Assembly: GCA_050699875.1 (NCBI GenBank)
Contig: JBOHFX010000107.1
Location: 1-64,000 of the forward strand
Length of the DNA: 64,000 bases
From: GCA-003244245 sp050699875
GTDB taxonomy: Bacteria; Actinomycetota; Actinomycetes; Mycobacteriales; Pseudonocardiaceae
Reading direction: 5' to 3'
Under the pieces are notes generated by a model. The model had not been told where the DNA came from and made no database searches. It saw nothing but the letters and a program-made list of their open reading frames with translations. Positions 1-9,441 of this stretch are shown here, in pieces (the stretch's first letter is position 1; each line of letters opens with the position of its first letter). The translations under genes were made by a program, and so were the position numbers.

Positions 1-44
1 GCTGACCTGACACTTACGTTTTCGATCCGGGTGTAGCTTGACGG

Positions 45-425
45 TCAGCAGGTCGTTTGAAAGATTCCTTTGGACTGGCTGATGACTGCCACGTATCCGA
101 GCATCATCACCACCGTGACGGTTGCCGTGGCGAGGTTCCATGAGCGCGTAGCGGCCGAGCGGTGACGGGCGAGCGTGGTGAGAATCCCGGCACCGATGAG
201 CAGCATCATCGACGCGCCGACGACCTGGAACACGTGAGCCTGGCGGAACTCCCGGTCGCGGGTGACGGAGTCGAACGAGCCATCGGGGAGTGCGTAGATA
301 GCGTCACAGAAATCGCCGCCGCCCTGGGTGAACAGGCCATAGCCCAGCAGGACCAGTACTGGCCCGAGGATTACGGACGTGATCGCGTACACGACCGCGG
401 ACCGCGTGGGCGTCAGCATTGGCAT
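45..425 (-). CDS. Small three-helix membrane protein, unknown function
   Basis: The frame is open further upstream to 674, but that part is Arg/Pro-rich and looks like a shadow. The ATG at 425 (MPMLTPTRSAVV...) begins a sensible protein of 126 aa. Three hydrophobic segments are visible at about residues 11-32, 65-85 and 95-115, with a Cys-containing polar stretch between the first two (GGGDFCDAIYALPDG). I do not recognise a family. It is probably an actinobacterial integral membrane protein; no partner gene is visible because the window starts here. Confidence 0.55.
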   Translation of the reverse strand: MPMLTPTRSAVVYAITSVILGPVLVLLGYGLFTQGGGDFCDAIYALPDGSFDSVTRDREFRQAHVFQVVGASMMLLIGAGILTTLARHRSAATRSWNLATATVTVVMMLGYVAVISQSKGIFQTTC

Positions 426-813
426 GGTCGGCGATCTCACCACAGCAGCGGATGCGACGTCCACCCGCTGGACGAGCACTTCTGGCGTCCCGGCCCAGCA
501 GCCACGCCGCCGGATGAGTGGCGCCAGGTGCACTCGCTGACCGCCCCGGATCGGTGGACATGGATGGACCTGGGACGCTGCGACGCACCCGCTGCTCGGC
601 TGAGGAGGCCGACACCGTGTTGGTACTCGGCTTCTCCTTGGTGCGCTGTGCGTGACGTGCAGTGCGACGATCACGTGAGCGCGCCGACTTCTGGTGGCGG
701 CTGCTTACCCGGCGACACCGAACAGGGCCACCGTTCCTCATAACAGCACATCTTTGCTCCGGCGCCGACGTCGCCTCAGTTCCGGTCGATTGCCATGGCG
801 CGAGGGTTAGGTC

Positions 814-1786
814 GTGGAGACTGTGATCATGGCTGAGCGTTACCCGGCGGTGGAGCCCTACGAGTCCGGCATGCTAGCCGTGACAGACGGACACCGCCTG
901 TACTGGGAGATGTGCGGCGCCCCCGACGGAACCGCAGCGGTCTACCTGCACGGTGGTCCCGGAAGCGGATGCACCCCCGGCGCACGCCGCAATTTCGATC
1001 CCCGCTTCTACCGGGCTGTGCTGTTCGATCAGCGCGGGTGCGGGCGCAGCCGACCCCTGGCCGCTGACAAGGATGCCGATCTGTCGACGAACACCACGGC
1101 GCACCTGATCGGGGACATCGAGCGGCTGCGCGAGTACCTGGGGATCGACCGGTGGGTTGTCGTCGGCGGCTCCTGGGGCGTCACCCTCGGACTGGCCTAC
1201 GCCCAGCGCCATCCCGACCGCGTGATCGTGATGGTGCTCGGCGCCATCACCGCAGGCACCCGTCGGGAGATCGAGTGGATCACTCGCGACATGGGCCGGG
1301 TCTTTCCCCAGGAGTGGGGAACAGTTCGTCGGCACCGTCGCGGCAGCGGAGCGGGCAGGTGACCTCTGCGCGGCTTACGCGCGACTGCTGGCTGACCCGG
1401 ATTCGCAGGTGCGCGCAAAGGCGGCGCGGCAGTGGTGCGCATGGGAGGACACGCACATGTCGCTGGCTCCGGGGTGGTCTCCTGACCTCAGATACCGGGA
1501 GCTGGAGTTCCAGCTGACCTTCGCCCGGCTGGTCACGCACTACTGGCGCCACCGCTGTTTTCTCGCAGAAGGCGAGATCCTGGCCAACATGCACCGTCTG
1601 GCCGACATCCCCGCCGTGCTCATCCACGGCCGCTACGACATCTCCGGCCCGCTGGACACCGCATGGCACCTGCATCGCTGCTGGCCGAACAGCAAGCTCG
1701 TCGTGCTCGACGACGCCGGCCATGGTGGAGGCAGCTTCACCAGCGAGCTTGTCGGTGCCCTCGACTCCTTCCGCGCCCTGCGCTAG
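814..1786 (+). pseudogene. pip: Prolyl aminopeptidase (proline iminopeptidase) with a one-base frameshift
   Basis: Alpha/beta hydrolase of the prolyl iminopeptidase family, which removes N-terminal proline from peptides. The first part (814-1362) has the oxyanion HGGPGSG motif, DQRGCGRS and the nucleophile elbow GGSWG. The second part (frame of 1409-1786) has the Asp region HGRYDISGP and the catalytic His in DAGHGG. The break is in the G run at 1316-1319: removing one G gives EW-EQFVGTVAAAERAGDLC and joins the two frames into about 318-323 aa, the normal length of the family. Starts are GTG 814 or ATG 829. Either a recent pseudogene or a homopolymer sequencing error; everything else looks intact. 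Confidence 0.85.
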
Positions 1787-1947
1787 CAACGTCCGCTGGT
1801 GAGACGACGGGCTACCGACATGGCCAACGCGCTGTCATGCCGCTGTGCGCGTGATGACGCCGGGCATGAGCGGCTACGCGGGGCGGGCTTGGATGCAGGC
1901 ATTGCCGTGCGGATTTACCCTGGCCCGGCGGTGGCATCATCGGTGTC

Positions 1948-2448
1948 GTGCAGACCTTCCTGCCGTATCCCGACTTCGCAGTTAGCGCCGTGGCATTGGA
2001 CCGCCGTCGGCTTGGCAAGCAGCGCGTCGAGGCCCTGCAGATCCTGCGGGCGCTGACCCGGGAGCGCTACGGCTGGAAGCACCATCCCGCGGTTCGCATG
2101 TGGGCGGGTTACGAAGAGGCATTGGCCTGTTACGCGATGGAGATCTGCGCGGAGTGGGTGCGCCGTGGGCATGCCGACACCTGCGCGGCGAGCATCTGCG
2201 CCGATCTGACGGCCGCGGGGCTGCCGGCGCCGCGGCCCCAAGCAGAACTCGCAGCCAAGCGGCGGCTGCCGCCCTGGCTCGGTGACGAGCGGCTGCACCG
2301 CAGCCACCGCGCCGCGCTGGTCCGCAAGGATCCCATTCACTACCGGGACCGCTTCGACGGCGTCGAGGACGACGTAGCGTATTTCTGGCCGGTGCGCGGC
2401 TGGCTGTGCATGTCACGGTGCGCGGCCTCACGGCCTGCGCCTGGGTGA
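1948..2448 (+). CDS. MSMEG_6728-type conserved protein
   Basis: 166 aa from a GTG start. The N-terminal half (MQTFLPYPDF, LDRRRLGKQRVEALQILRAL, GWKHHPAVRMWAGYE) matches my memory of a conserved actinobacterial family named after MSMEG_6728. The family is reminiscent of small pyrimidine-dimer glycosylase-like proteins, but I see no catalytic proof here. It is rich in Arg and His with no signal peptide or membrane segment, so it is cytoplasmic. The last 15 residues are low-complexity and may be a degraded end. Function is not established. Confidence 0.6.
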   Translation: MQTFLPYPDFAVSAVALDRRRLGKQRVEALQILRALTRERYGWKHHPAVRMWAGYEEALACYAMEICAEWVRRGHADTCAASICADLTAAGLPAPRPQAELAAKRRLPPWLGDERLHRSHRAALVRKDPIHYRDRFDGVEDDVAYFWPVRGWLCMSRCAASRPAPG

Positions 2449-2568
2449 TGTCCCGTTGAGGCAACCGTGCGAACAGCGAAATACCGGCACGTATCTCCGG
2501 GCGAAGGTACGACGGTTGGGTCCGGTGTGCTTAAGGCCGGCTGTGGTGTTGGGCCGCTCGTCGCGTAC

Positions 2569-2943
2569 TTATCGAGTGGGACGGTGGGGGGTCGACTGCG
2601 TCCAGTCCGGCACCGCGGCGACCAGTTCCTCGGGAGCGGACAACCGCCAGGCCTCGAAGACCAACTCGGACAACTCGTCGGCTTCGATGCCTGCCAGATA
2701 GACGACCACCCAGCCGAAGCCACCGGTGGTGAACTGCTCCTCGAAGACATCCGGCCGTTCGGAGATCAACGCCCGCTGTTCGGACAGGGTCTGCTTCAAG
2801 CCGACGGTCTGCGTTCGCGGCCAGTAGTAGCCGAACCGTTTGGCGCGCACGCTCAAGGAGGTGTAATGCGCGCCCTCGGCGCGCTCCACGGCGACGAGTG
2901 CATCCACGATCCGCCAGAACTCGTCACTCCGCACAGTCACCAC
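2569..2943 (-). CDS. MmcQ/YjbR family protein (DUF419)
   Basis: About 124 aa from the double GTG at 2943/2940 (VTVRSDEFWRIVDAL...); the frame is open to 2985, but the upstream residues are not typical. Features of the YjbR/MmcQ fold are the start 'VRSDEFWRIVDALVAVE', then 'LSVRAKRFGYYWPRTQTVGLKQTLSEQ', and a C-terminal 'GWVVVYLAGIEADELSELVFEAWRL'. These proteins have a double-wing DNA-binding fold and an unknown cellular role. The gene stands alone between two broken or unrelated genes. Confidence 0.75.
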   Translation of the reverse strand: MVTVRSDEFWRIVDALVAVERAEGAHYTSLSVRAKRFGYYWPRTQTVGLKQTLSEQRALISERPDVFEEQFTTGGFGWVVVYLAGIEADELSELVFEAWRLSAPEELVAAVPDWTQSTPHRPTR

Positions 2944-3138
2944 GAACCCCCTACAAGCCAGAGTCCGCAGTATAAGTGCGTCCACTGCCCCGCTTCAGAC
3001 GTCGGGCATTCGCTGTGATCGCGGTCGGATTTCGATCTTCAGAGGAGCCATCGTCCGGGAAGCAGTCGGTGCCGTCCGGTCAACGGCCGTCCGCACGGCC
3101 GTGAGTGCATGGACTGTGCTGTACCGACGCCTCGGTGA

Positions 3139-3359
3139 TCATGTGCTTGTGGAGTATGGGCCGGCGGGCCAGACCGGTCGGGCGGAGAACGGCTCGGTCT
3201 GAAACGCCAGCCCCACTCCGCCGTGGGGATCCCTCATCAGAACCCAGTCCGGTTTCTCGACCGTGATCTCCCAGCCCAGGAGCTGCTGGTAGAAGCGTGC
3301 GAGGGTACCCGCTCCGGTGCACCGATGTTGACGGTCGTGAGTGTCAACCCGTGAACCAT
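3139..3359 (-). pseudogene. VOC (glyoxalase/bleomycin-resistance fold) protein, frameshifted and truncated
   Basis: Starting at ATG 3359 the protein reads MVHGLTLTTVNIGAPE, the usual first beta strand of small VOC proteins. The correct sequence then continues in another frame as GTLARFYQQLLGWEITVEKPDW, followed by DPHGGVGLAFQTEP and RPVWPAGP. It stops after roughly 70 residues, whereas family members are about 120-140 aa and carry a second beta-alpha-beta-beta-beta unit. So there is one frameshift near 3310 and the C-terminal half is missing. Not expected to be functional. Confidence 0.75.
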
Positions 3360-4196
3360 GGCGCGAGCCCTTCCGAGTGGGGAGATGTGACGCTTCCACA
3401 ACGGGGGCCGATTCCGGTCTCAAGGTCATCGTGACAGGGGAGCCCAGTTATTGCTTACTCAACGCGGCGGTGGGTGTCTGTTGTTGCTGGGCGGCGGTTG
3501 CTGGACAAGCTAGTCACGTCGGTGTGAAAAGGAGCCGATCCCGGATAACTGCCAGCTGGTACGAGTGACTGTCTCGCAGTAAACAACAAGATCGTCAGCG
3601 GAATAGAAGCCACCGACCCTCGTCCGCTGCACGACTGAGAGTAGTTAAGGCTTTCTCCGCCGTCAACGACCGCGGAGACCCCTCACTCGTCCCACGATGT
3701 GGGAGCTACTTCTCTTATTGAGTCGGCCCCTGCGCCGGAACGTGACTGGGAACCCGAGTCCGCAACGGTGGCCTGAACCTCCAGCGGCACCGGTGCCAAT
3801 GTCGACGGGCGAGGATCGCCGGGTCAAAGGGGGTCAACACTGGAGTCAGCGAGGGCGTCCCGTCCGGCTGCGCGCGATGAGCAGCGTGAATCCGGTGGTT
3901 GCCGGTACCAAGATGCCCAGCGCGGCGTCGCCCATGAGTCCGGGACTTCGTGCCATCCGCGCGGTGTCCGCCGCCTCCACTGCCGTAATCGATCACCTAC
4001 TCAGTCGAGCCCGACGCTAGCTCCGAGAACGCAACTCAGCGATCTCATCGCGGCACGAGCGGATCCGGCTGCACCGCACCCGCCAGACGGCCCCGCATCC
4101 AGGATCAGCGCCCCGAAGCGCAACACGCAACGGATTCAAGTGCCCGCCACGGGGGTAATCGGTCCTCGTAACGAAAGAAGGGAGGCTGGAACGGAC
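3360..4196. other. Gene-poor stretch
   Basis: No convincing gene. The plus-strand frame 3697-4020 and minus-strand frame 3715-3996 lack recognisable domains. One small minus-strand frame, 3980 to 3846 (44 aa, GTG start, VEAADTARMARSPGL..., one hydrophobic segment GDAALGILVPATTGFTLLIA), could be a tiny membrane peptide or a remnant, but I cannot support it further. Confidence 0.4.
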
Positions 4197-4403
4197 ATGG
4201 GTACTGGCGACAAGGCCAAAGGCAAGTTGAAAGAGGCGCTCGGGAGCGTCACCGGCAGCGATGACCTCCGCAGGGAGGGCCAGGCGCAACAGCACAAGGG
4301 ACATCACGAGGAGAAGGCGGCCCAGGCACGCGCGATGGCCGAGAAGCACGAGCGCGAGGCCGAACTCTTCGAGCACGAGGAGCGTAAACGCCAGGGCAGC
4401 TGA
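4197..4403 (+). CDS. CsbD family small stress protein
   Basis: 68 aa, starting MGTGDKAKGKLKEALGSVTG, the typical CsbD-family opening, followed by a highly charged helical tail rich in Glu, Lys, Gln and His (EGQAQQHKGHHEEKAAQ). The frame is open upstream, but the ATG at 4197 is preceded by a purine-rich ribosome site (aagaagggaggctgg), which decides the start. CsbD-like proteins are small, hydrophilic and often stress-induced; the molecular role is unknown. Confidence 0.85.
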   Translation: MGTGDKAKGKLKEALGSVTGSDDLRREGQAQQHKGHHEEKAAQARAMAEKHEREAELFEHEERKRQGS

Positions 4404-4520
4404 TGTGAGTCCAGACGACCCTCGGCGCGACTGCCGGGCGCCGTCTTCTCAGTGTGGCAACGCTGGTCTTGACCGTGCCGGACCGGCTGTCACCGAGCGA
4501 CCGCGTAAGACCGACCCTCG

Positions 4521-5042
4521 TCAAGCCTGAGTGAGCGCTTGGCGGCAGCGCTGCAGGAAGGCGCGCTCGGGCGAGTTCTGGGTGCAGGAGATCGCCGCCT
4601 CGTAAGCGAGTGCCGCCTCGACGTCGCGGCCCCAGACGTCGAAGCAAGTCGGCGCGGATGGCGTGGACGAGGCGGTAGTCACCGAGGTCGAGGCCGTCGA
4701 CGAGGGTGAGTGCCGCGTCGGGTCCCTGGATCTCGGCCACCGTGACCGCGCGGTGCAGTGCCACGACCGGGCTCGGGGCCAGCGACATGAGCTGGTCATA
4801 GAGCTGCAGGATCTGCCACCAGTCCGTGGCGGCCGCGACTGGCGCGTCGCGGCGGCGATACAGACGGCGAACTCCCGGGCGTCCGTGTCAGCGGGCATTG
4901 CACCCGCCTCGACGTCGGCGGTGATCCGCTGTTCGAATCCTGCGACGTTGGCATTGCGGCGTCTCCGGAGCAGGTCCGCAACGTCGGCGGACTGCCGGGT
5001 GCAGTTCGCGCCCATAGGCATCGACAACCTGCCTACAGTCAC
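4521..5042 (-). pseudogene. Relic joining a TetR C-terminal fragment to a sigma-factor (DUF6596-type) C-terminus
   Basis: The upstream part (about 4850-5000) reads ADVADLLRRRRNANVAGFEQ and then EAGAMPADTDAREFAV, typical of the ligand-binding end of TetR-family repressors. The following part, in another frame, reads ATDWWQILQLYDQLMSLAPS, VALHRAVTVAEIQGPDAALT and LVDGLDLGDYRLVHAIRADL, the C-terminus of large ECF-type sigma factors with a DUF6596/TPR-like tail. A second frame change in the GGGG run near 4637 separates it from its natural end EAALAYEAAISCTQNSPERA. No DNA-binding domain of either protein remains. It looks like recombination plus decay. Confidence 0.65.
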
Positions 5043-5200
5043 GATCTATATCGATCCCTAAAAAAACGCGTGCCCAATTGTGCCGACACAGCGGCACGGG
5101 GTGATCCATTTCGCCACCGTGCGGGACTATGTTGTCCGGTCAATGACCGCGGAGTACGGCCCGGCAGCGTGGTCGTGAACGGTCGCTGTTAAGGGGTGAC

Positions 5201-6039
5201 ATGGTCGGTGATGCTCGTCGCTGGTGGATGCGTGGACTAGCGGGGATGGTGGTGCTCGCGGGGCTTGCCGGCTGCCTTCCGTGGTTCGCTAGTGGCGGTG
5301 AGCATGGCCAATCAGGGCAGGTGACGTCTTCGGACGGGCGGGCGGCGCTCGAACGCAAGATCGGTCAGATGGTGCTCGTCGGATTTCGGGGCATGAGCGT
5401 GGGTGACGCGGGCCCCGTTGTCGAGCAGATCCGGGCGGGCCAGGTCGGTGGCGTCGTTCTCTTCGATGTTGACGTGCTCACCGGCGAGCCGATGCGCAAC
5501 ATTCGCTCGGCCGACCAGGTGCGCGCCCTGATCGATGGCCTTCAGCGAGCGGCTGGCGGGAGACTTGCTCGTGGCGGTCGATCAGGAAGGCGGCCGCGTG
5601 ACGCGGCTGAAGGAACAACACGGATTTCCACCCACCGTGTCGCAGCGTGAATTGGCTCAACGCGGAGTGCAGGCTACCCACGAGCAGGCGGTAGAACCGC
5701 AACCTTGATCCAGAGTGGCCGGCCACGCTGTCGGCTTCGACAATCACCGGGCTGCTTCGCCAGCGGCTCGGCTTCCACGGTGTGGTCATTGCCGACGATA
5801 TGCAGATGGGCGCTATCGCTGACCAATACGGTCTGGAGACGGCGCTGCGTCAGGCCATCGTCGCTGGCGTCGACATCGTCACCTTCGCCAACGACAATCC
5901 TCGGGTCTACCAGCCCGACATCGCCCCCAGAGCCATCAACATCATCGCGGCGATGGTCGAAGACGGCACCATCACCGAGGCCCGCATCGACGAATCGGTC
6001 CAGCGCATTCGGACGCTTAAACAGCGGCTTTCCCGCTAG
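5201..6039 (+). pseudogene. Glycoside hydrolase family 3 (beta-N-acetylhexosaminidase-like) lipoprotein, internally deleted
   Basis: The N-terminus is a lipoprotein signal (MRGLAGMVVLAGLAGC, lipobox LAGC) followed by ALERKIGQMVLVGFRGMSVG and VGGVVLFDVDV, the start of a GH3 N-acetylhexosaminidase domain. The reading then shifts frame (LLVAVDQEGGRVTRLKEQHG near 5560-5620) and jumps directly to the end of the domain, LGFHGVVIADDMQMGAIADQ through IDESVQRIRTLKQRLSR, in the frame of 5782-6039. Intact enzymes have about 170 more residues in between, including the KHFPGH motif and active-site loop, all absent here. The product cannot be active. Confidence 0.85.
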
Positions 6040-6059
6040 GTGATCGCAAAGCCCTGGAG

Positions 6060-7154
6060 TCAGGATGTGGATGCCCGGGCCAGGGACGGCTTGATCTGCT
6101 CCAACCCCCACCGGATGCTCAGCACCGTCGGGGTCCGCAGCGAGGTCGCGGTGGGAAGATCGATCACGATGTACCGCCCGTCGCGCACCCCCTGGAGGTT
6201 GCGGAACAGCTCGAGTTCTTCGACCTGGCGCTGCAACTCGTTGGTGGCGTAAAGCATGATGACGATGTCGGCGTCCAGCAGCGAGATGTTCTCGAAACTC
6301 AGGTCGCCACCTGGGTTGCCGGGAGCGATGTCCGGCAACTGGCGGACCGACGCCGGCACCTGCATTCCCAGCTCCTGTAGGAGCTTGACGCTGGGGTCCT
6401 CTTCTGACTTGAGGGTCACGATCTTGCCAGGGGCGTAGGCGTAGGAGTACGTGACCGACCGGCCGACGAGACCAGGATTCGCGTCCCGTGCCGCGCGAAT
6501 GGCTGCCTCGGTCTCGGCCACGATCTGCCGGCCGCGCTCCTCCAGGCCGAGTGCCCGGGCATCGACCATGGTTTGTTCCTGCCAGCTCTGCTTGCCCCAC
6601 TCGGTCGCGTAACCGACGGTGGGCGCGATCTGGGACAGATTGGGATAGTCCAGCTCGAGTCCGAAGTCGTTGACCGCCAGGATGAGGTCAGGGTTGAGGG
6701 CCGCCACTTGCTCGACGTTCACCCCGGCGGCGCCTTCACCCTCCGCTCCGGGCGGGACGTCGATCAGCGTCGTTTTGGCCAGGTCGATCCGATCTTCCAG
6801 CCAGGGCGCCACGCCGCTGTCGAAGCTGCTGCTGCGGGTGATGCCGATCGGGGTGACACCCAGGGCGACCGTGGCGTCCTCGTCGCCGACGGTCACGACC
6901 CGCTCGGGCGCCGCGGGGATGGTTGTGCTGCCGAATTTGTGTTCGATGGTGACAGGGAACGCGGCCTCGTCGCTCGGTGTGCCCGGCGCGGCCGGAGTCG
7001 TGGTCGGCGATGAGCCACACGCGATGAGGAGCGACCAGACCAGCCCGGTCAGTGCTACGAGGACCCGAGTGCGCGTCACCACGGTGCCCCAGGGGCGCGG
7101 TGACGCCATGGGGTGGCCGAGGTCTCGGCAGTGGTTGCCTCTCACCGTAATCAC
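6060..7154 (-). CDS. Iron-siderophore ABC transporter substrate-binding lipoprotein
   Basis: 364 aa FecB/FhuD-like (class III) binding protein. The lipobox is LLIAC at about residue 46, followed by a Pro/Thr/Ser linker and the typical opening FPVTIEHKFGSTTIPAAPER, then VVTVGDEDATVALGVTPIGI. Such proteins capture ferric siderophores at the outer face of the membrane and deliver them to FecCD permeases, which lie at 14.0-16.2 kb. The GTG at 7154 follows AAGGAGG closely; starts at 7109 or 7082 would still leave a signal peptide. An iron box lies about 38 bp upstream, so iron repression is likely. Confidence 0.88.
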   Translation of the reverse strand: MITVRGNHCRDLGHPMASPRPWGTVVTRTRVLVALTGLVWSLLIACGSSPTTTPAAPGTPSDEAAFPVTIEHKFGSTTIPAAPERVVTVGDEDATVALGVTPIGITRSSSFDSGVAPWLEDRIDLAKTTLIDVPPGAEGEGAAGVNVEQVAALNPDLILAVNDFGLELDYPNLSQIAPTVGYATEWGKQSWQEQTMVDARALGLEERGRQIVAETEAAIRAARDANPGLVGRSVTYSYAYAPGKIVTLKSEEDPSVKLLQELGMQVPASVRQLPDIAPGNPGGDLSFENISLLDADIVIMLYATNELQRQVEELELFRNLQGVRDGRYIVIDLPTATSLRTPTVLSIRWGLEQIKPSLARASTS

Positions 7155-7191
7155 GAGCCTCCTTAGGGTCCCTTACATCCCCTATGTCGGC

Positions 7192-7210
7192 TTAAGTTTG
7201 CCTCACCTTA
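7192..7210 (-). promoter_or_regulatory. IdeR/DmdR-type iron box
   Basis: The minus strand reads taaggtgaggcaaacttaa. This matches 15 of 19 positions of the mycobacterial/streptomycete iron-box consensus TTAGGTTAGGCTAACCTAA. It sits 38 bp upstream of the siderophore-binding lipoprotein gene, where an iron-loaded repressor would block transcription. Confidence 0.75.
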
Positions 7211-7295
7211 CCTCCTTGTCAAGAAGGACTCGTCGACTAGCGGGGCGTTCGAGGGCCGCAAGTGGTGGCATCGCATCGCTCCTTGGCAAGGACTC

Positions 7296-8282
7296 TCATC
7301 CCGGTTTGCGCGCGGAAGCCGGATCGACGCCGAAGGTCTCGGCGAGGTCGTCGAGCACCGCGTGCGCGGCGAGTAACCCCACGCCGACGATCCACACGTC
7401 ATTGCTCACCTCGCGCAGATCGCCGGTCAATCGGCTCCATAGTGGGTTGGCCATGAACCGATCCCGGACGATCGCTGAATCGCCCTCGGAAACGGTGAGG
7501 AAGATCTGGTCGGCGTCGGCATCGAGGATCCGTTCCTGGCTGAATTCCACAGCGAACTTGTCGACGTCCTGGGAGGGCGGGCGGGCCAGGCCGGTGTCGT
7601 CGAGCACGACGCCGGAGAAGCTGGCGCGCTGGTACAGGCGAGTCTGCATCTCGCTGAACCGGACCACCGAGATCGTCGGGTTCTTGGCCTTGATCGCGCG
7701 GATCGCGTCGCCGATGGTCCTGGCGCGCTGCTCGTACTCGGCGAGCCGGGTCTGCGCCAGCTCCTCTTTTCCGGTCGCCTAGGCGAGCAACCGGAGGTTG
7801 TCCTTCCAGATGGCGCCGGTGGTCTCGCTGAACACGGTGGGCGCGATGCGGCTCAGCTCGTCGTAGATCTCCTCGTCGCGGATCTTCGACGAGAGGATCA
7901 GGTCCGGCCGCAGCGCGGCAATCTGCTCCAGGCTGGGGTTGGCCAGCTCGCCCACTGAGCGGGCATTTGGCGCCAGCCGGGCCATCGGCTCGGCGAGATA
8001 GGGCGGTCCCCCACCGCTGCTGCCGCGGACCTCGGTGAAGCCCACCACCGGCATGTCGAGGGCGAGCGCGGCGTCGACGAAAGTCTGGTCGAGTGCCACG
8101 ATGCGGGTTGGCCCGGCGGGGATCTCAGTACTACCCATCGCGTGCGTGACGGTGCGTGGAAAGGTCCCACCGGACGCGTTGCGGGGTTCCTTGGTGGGTT
8201 CCGTGGCCTGCCGCGTGCAGCCGGCAGTGACAAGCAGCACGATGAGCAGCATCGCAGCGGTACGGACGACCGCGCTGGTCAC
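7296..8282 (-). pseudogene. Siderophore substrate-binding lipoprotein interrupted by an in-frame amber codon
   Basis: The frame begins at GTG 8282, overlapping the stop of the upstream binding-protein gene (GTGA). It has a lipoprotein signal (MLLIVLLVTAGC) and then FPRTVTHAMGSTEIPAGPTR, typical of FecB-like proteins. At 7779-7781 a TAG stops it after 167 aa (…DNLRLLA*). The same frame continues without any shift: ATGKEELAQTRLAEYEQRAR, then NPTISVVRFSEMQTRLYQRA, down to 7296, giving a normal length of about 328 aa if the TAG were GAG (Glu). A single nonsense substitution therefore explains the break. The truncated product lacks the C-terminal lobe. Confidence 0.85.
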
Positions 8283-9409
8283 GAGCGCGGTTTCGTGGCC
8301 GGGTCGCCGTCGATGGCAGCCGCCAGCATGGGGCTGATTCGGTCGAGCGCGTAGGGCAGGCTCAGCGGTGATGCGAAGATCACCGCTCCCAGCAAGACCT
8401 TGTCGGAGAGGAACACGTCACGTCCCTCCCGCGCAACCTTAAGCTTCGGATACAGCGGGTGGTTGGCCAGCTCATCGGGAACCAGGCCTTGCTGACGGCC
8501 GAGGTCGTCGGTGTCGACAAACAGCTTCCACACCACTACCGACGCGGTGTCGAGGAGTTCCATGCGTTCGTCGCTGATGTTGCCCGAGTACCCGTCCTCG
8601 TCGGTGAGGAGCTCGGCGATCGGCGCCGGCTGGGTGAAGCCCAGGTCGCGGAACAAACCGTTCTGTGGCTCCTTCGCGGTCCGGATGAAGGTACTTCCCG
8701 CATTGAACCTCTCGGCCACGATCAGCGGCGCGTCTACGAATTCCGGGTGCTCGCCGCGGGCCGCAGCGAAGCGGGCCTCAACATCCGCGATCAACTCCTC
8801 GGCGCGGGCGGACCGTCCCAAGGCCTTGCCGAAGGTCCGGGTGGTCACTTGCCACGGCATCAGGTAGTCCTTGTGGCCCCCGGACTGAGCGACGGTGGGT
8901 GCCAGCCGTGCGGCCCGCTCGTACTCATCCTTGGTCATTCCCGTGTACTGCCCGATGATCAGGTCTGGTCGGAAGCTGGCGACCAACTCGAAGTTGATCT
9001 TGTCGCCTTCTGGGCGGGGCATGACACCCGGTTTCGCATCGCCCAGCGCCGGCAGGGCCCACGGCCAGATGCCGTGGGGATAGTTGCCGTACCAGTCCGT
9101 GATTGCCACGGGCTTGACGCCCAGCGCGAGCACGAAATCCGGGTCGGTAAAGCCGACCGTGACGACGCGTTTCGGCTCGTCGGGGATAGTCGTGGAGCCG
9201 TACTTGTGCGCGATGGTGACCGGGAAGTCCGAGCTGTCGGCCGTACCGCCGGTCGATGGGACCGGATTGGACTCGGTCCCGCAGGCAGGCAGCAAAGCGG
9301 CCAGCGAGATGCTGCCGCCGATGAACGTTCGGCGGGTGAGGTCGTTGGACACGTCCAATCGGCGGTTATGGAAACACCCGATCACGGTTTCGTCCTTTGT
9401 CCTGGGCAT
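8279..9409 (-). CDS. Iron-siderophore substrate-binding lipoprotein (twin-Arg type signal)
   Basis: 376 aa. The signal region LTRRTFIGGSISLAALLPAC has a twin-arginine-like RR and a lipobox ending in Cys, so export may use Tat. The mature part opens FPVTIAHKYGSTTIPDEPKR and contains VTVGFTDPDFVLALGVKPVA and DLIIGQYTGMTKDEYERAAR, as in FecB-type ferric-siderophore binding proteins. ATG 9409 is used here; GTG 9352 is possible and would move the start away from the iron box at 9423-9441. It overlaps the next lipoprotein gene by 4 bp, so both are co-transcribed. Confidence 0.88.
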   Translation of the reverse strand: MPRTKDETVIGCFHNRRLDVSNDLTRRTFIGGSISLAALLPACGTESNPVPSTGGTADSSDFPVTIAHKYGSTTIPDEPKRVVTVGFTDPDFVLALGVKPVAITDWYGNYPHGIWPWALPALGDAKPGVMPRPEGDKINFELVASFRPDLIIGQYTGMTKDEYERAARLAPTVAQSGGHKDYLMPWQVTTRTFGKALGRSARAEELIADVEARFAAARGEHPEFVDAPLIVAERFNAGSTFIRTAKEPQNGLFRDLGFTQPAPIAELLTDEDGYSGNISDERMELLDTASVVVWKLFVDTDDLGRQQGLVPDELANHPLYPKLKVAREGRDVFLSDKVLLGAVIFASPLSLPYALDRISPMLAAAIDGDPATKPRS

Positions 9410-9422
9410 ATCCCCACGCTGG

Positions 9423-9441
9423 TTAACTTAGGCTTGCCTAA
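9423..9441 (-). promoter_or_regulatory. IdeR/DmdR-type iron box
   Basis: The plus strand reads ttaacttaggcttgcctaa, matching 15 of 19 positions of TTAGGTTAGGCTAACCTAA, which is nearly palindromic. It lies directly upstream of the lipoprotein gene that ends at 8279 and probably controls it and the broken lipoprotein gene downstream. Confidence 0.78.

Noticed and set aside
3697..4020. 107-codon plus-strand frame
   Set aside because: Arg/Pro/Ser-rich, no domain, and no ribosome site; another frame opposite it is equally plausible.
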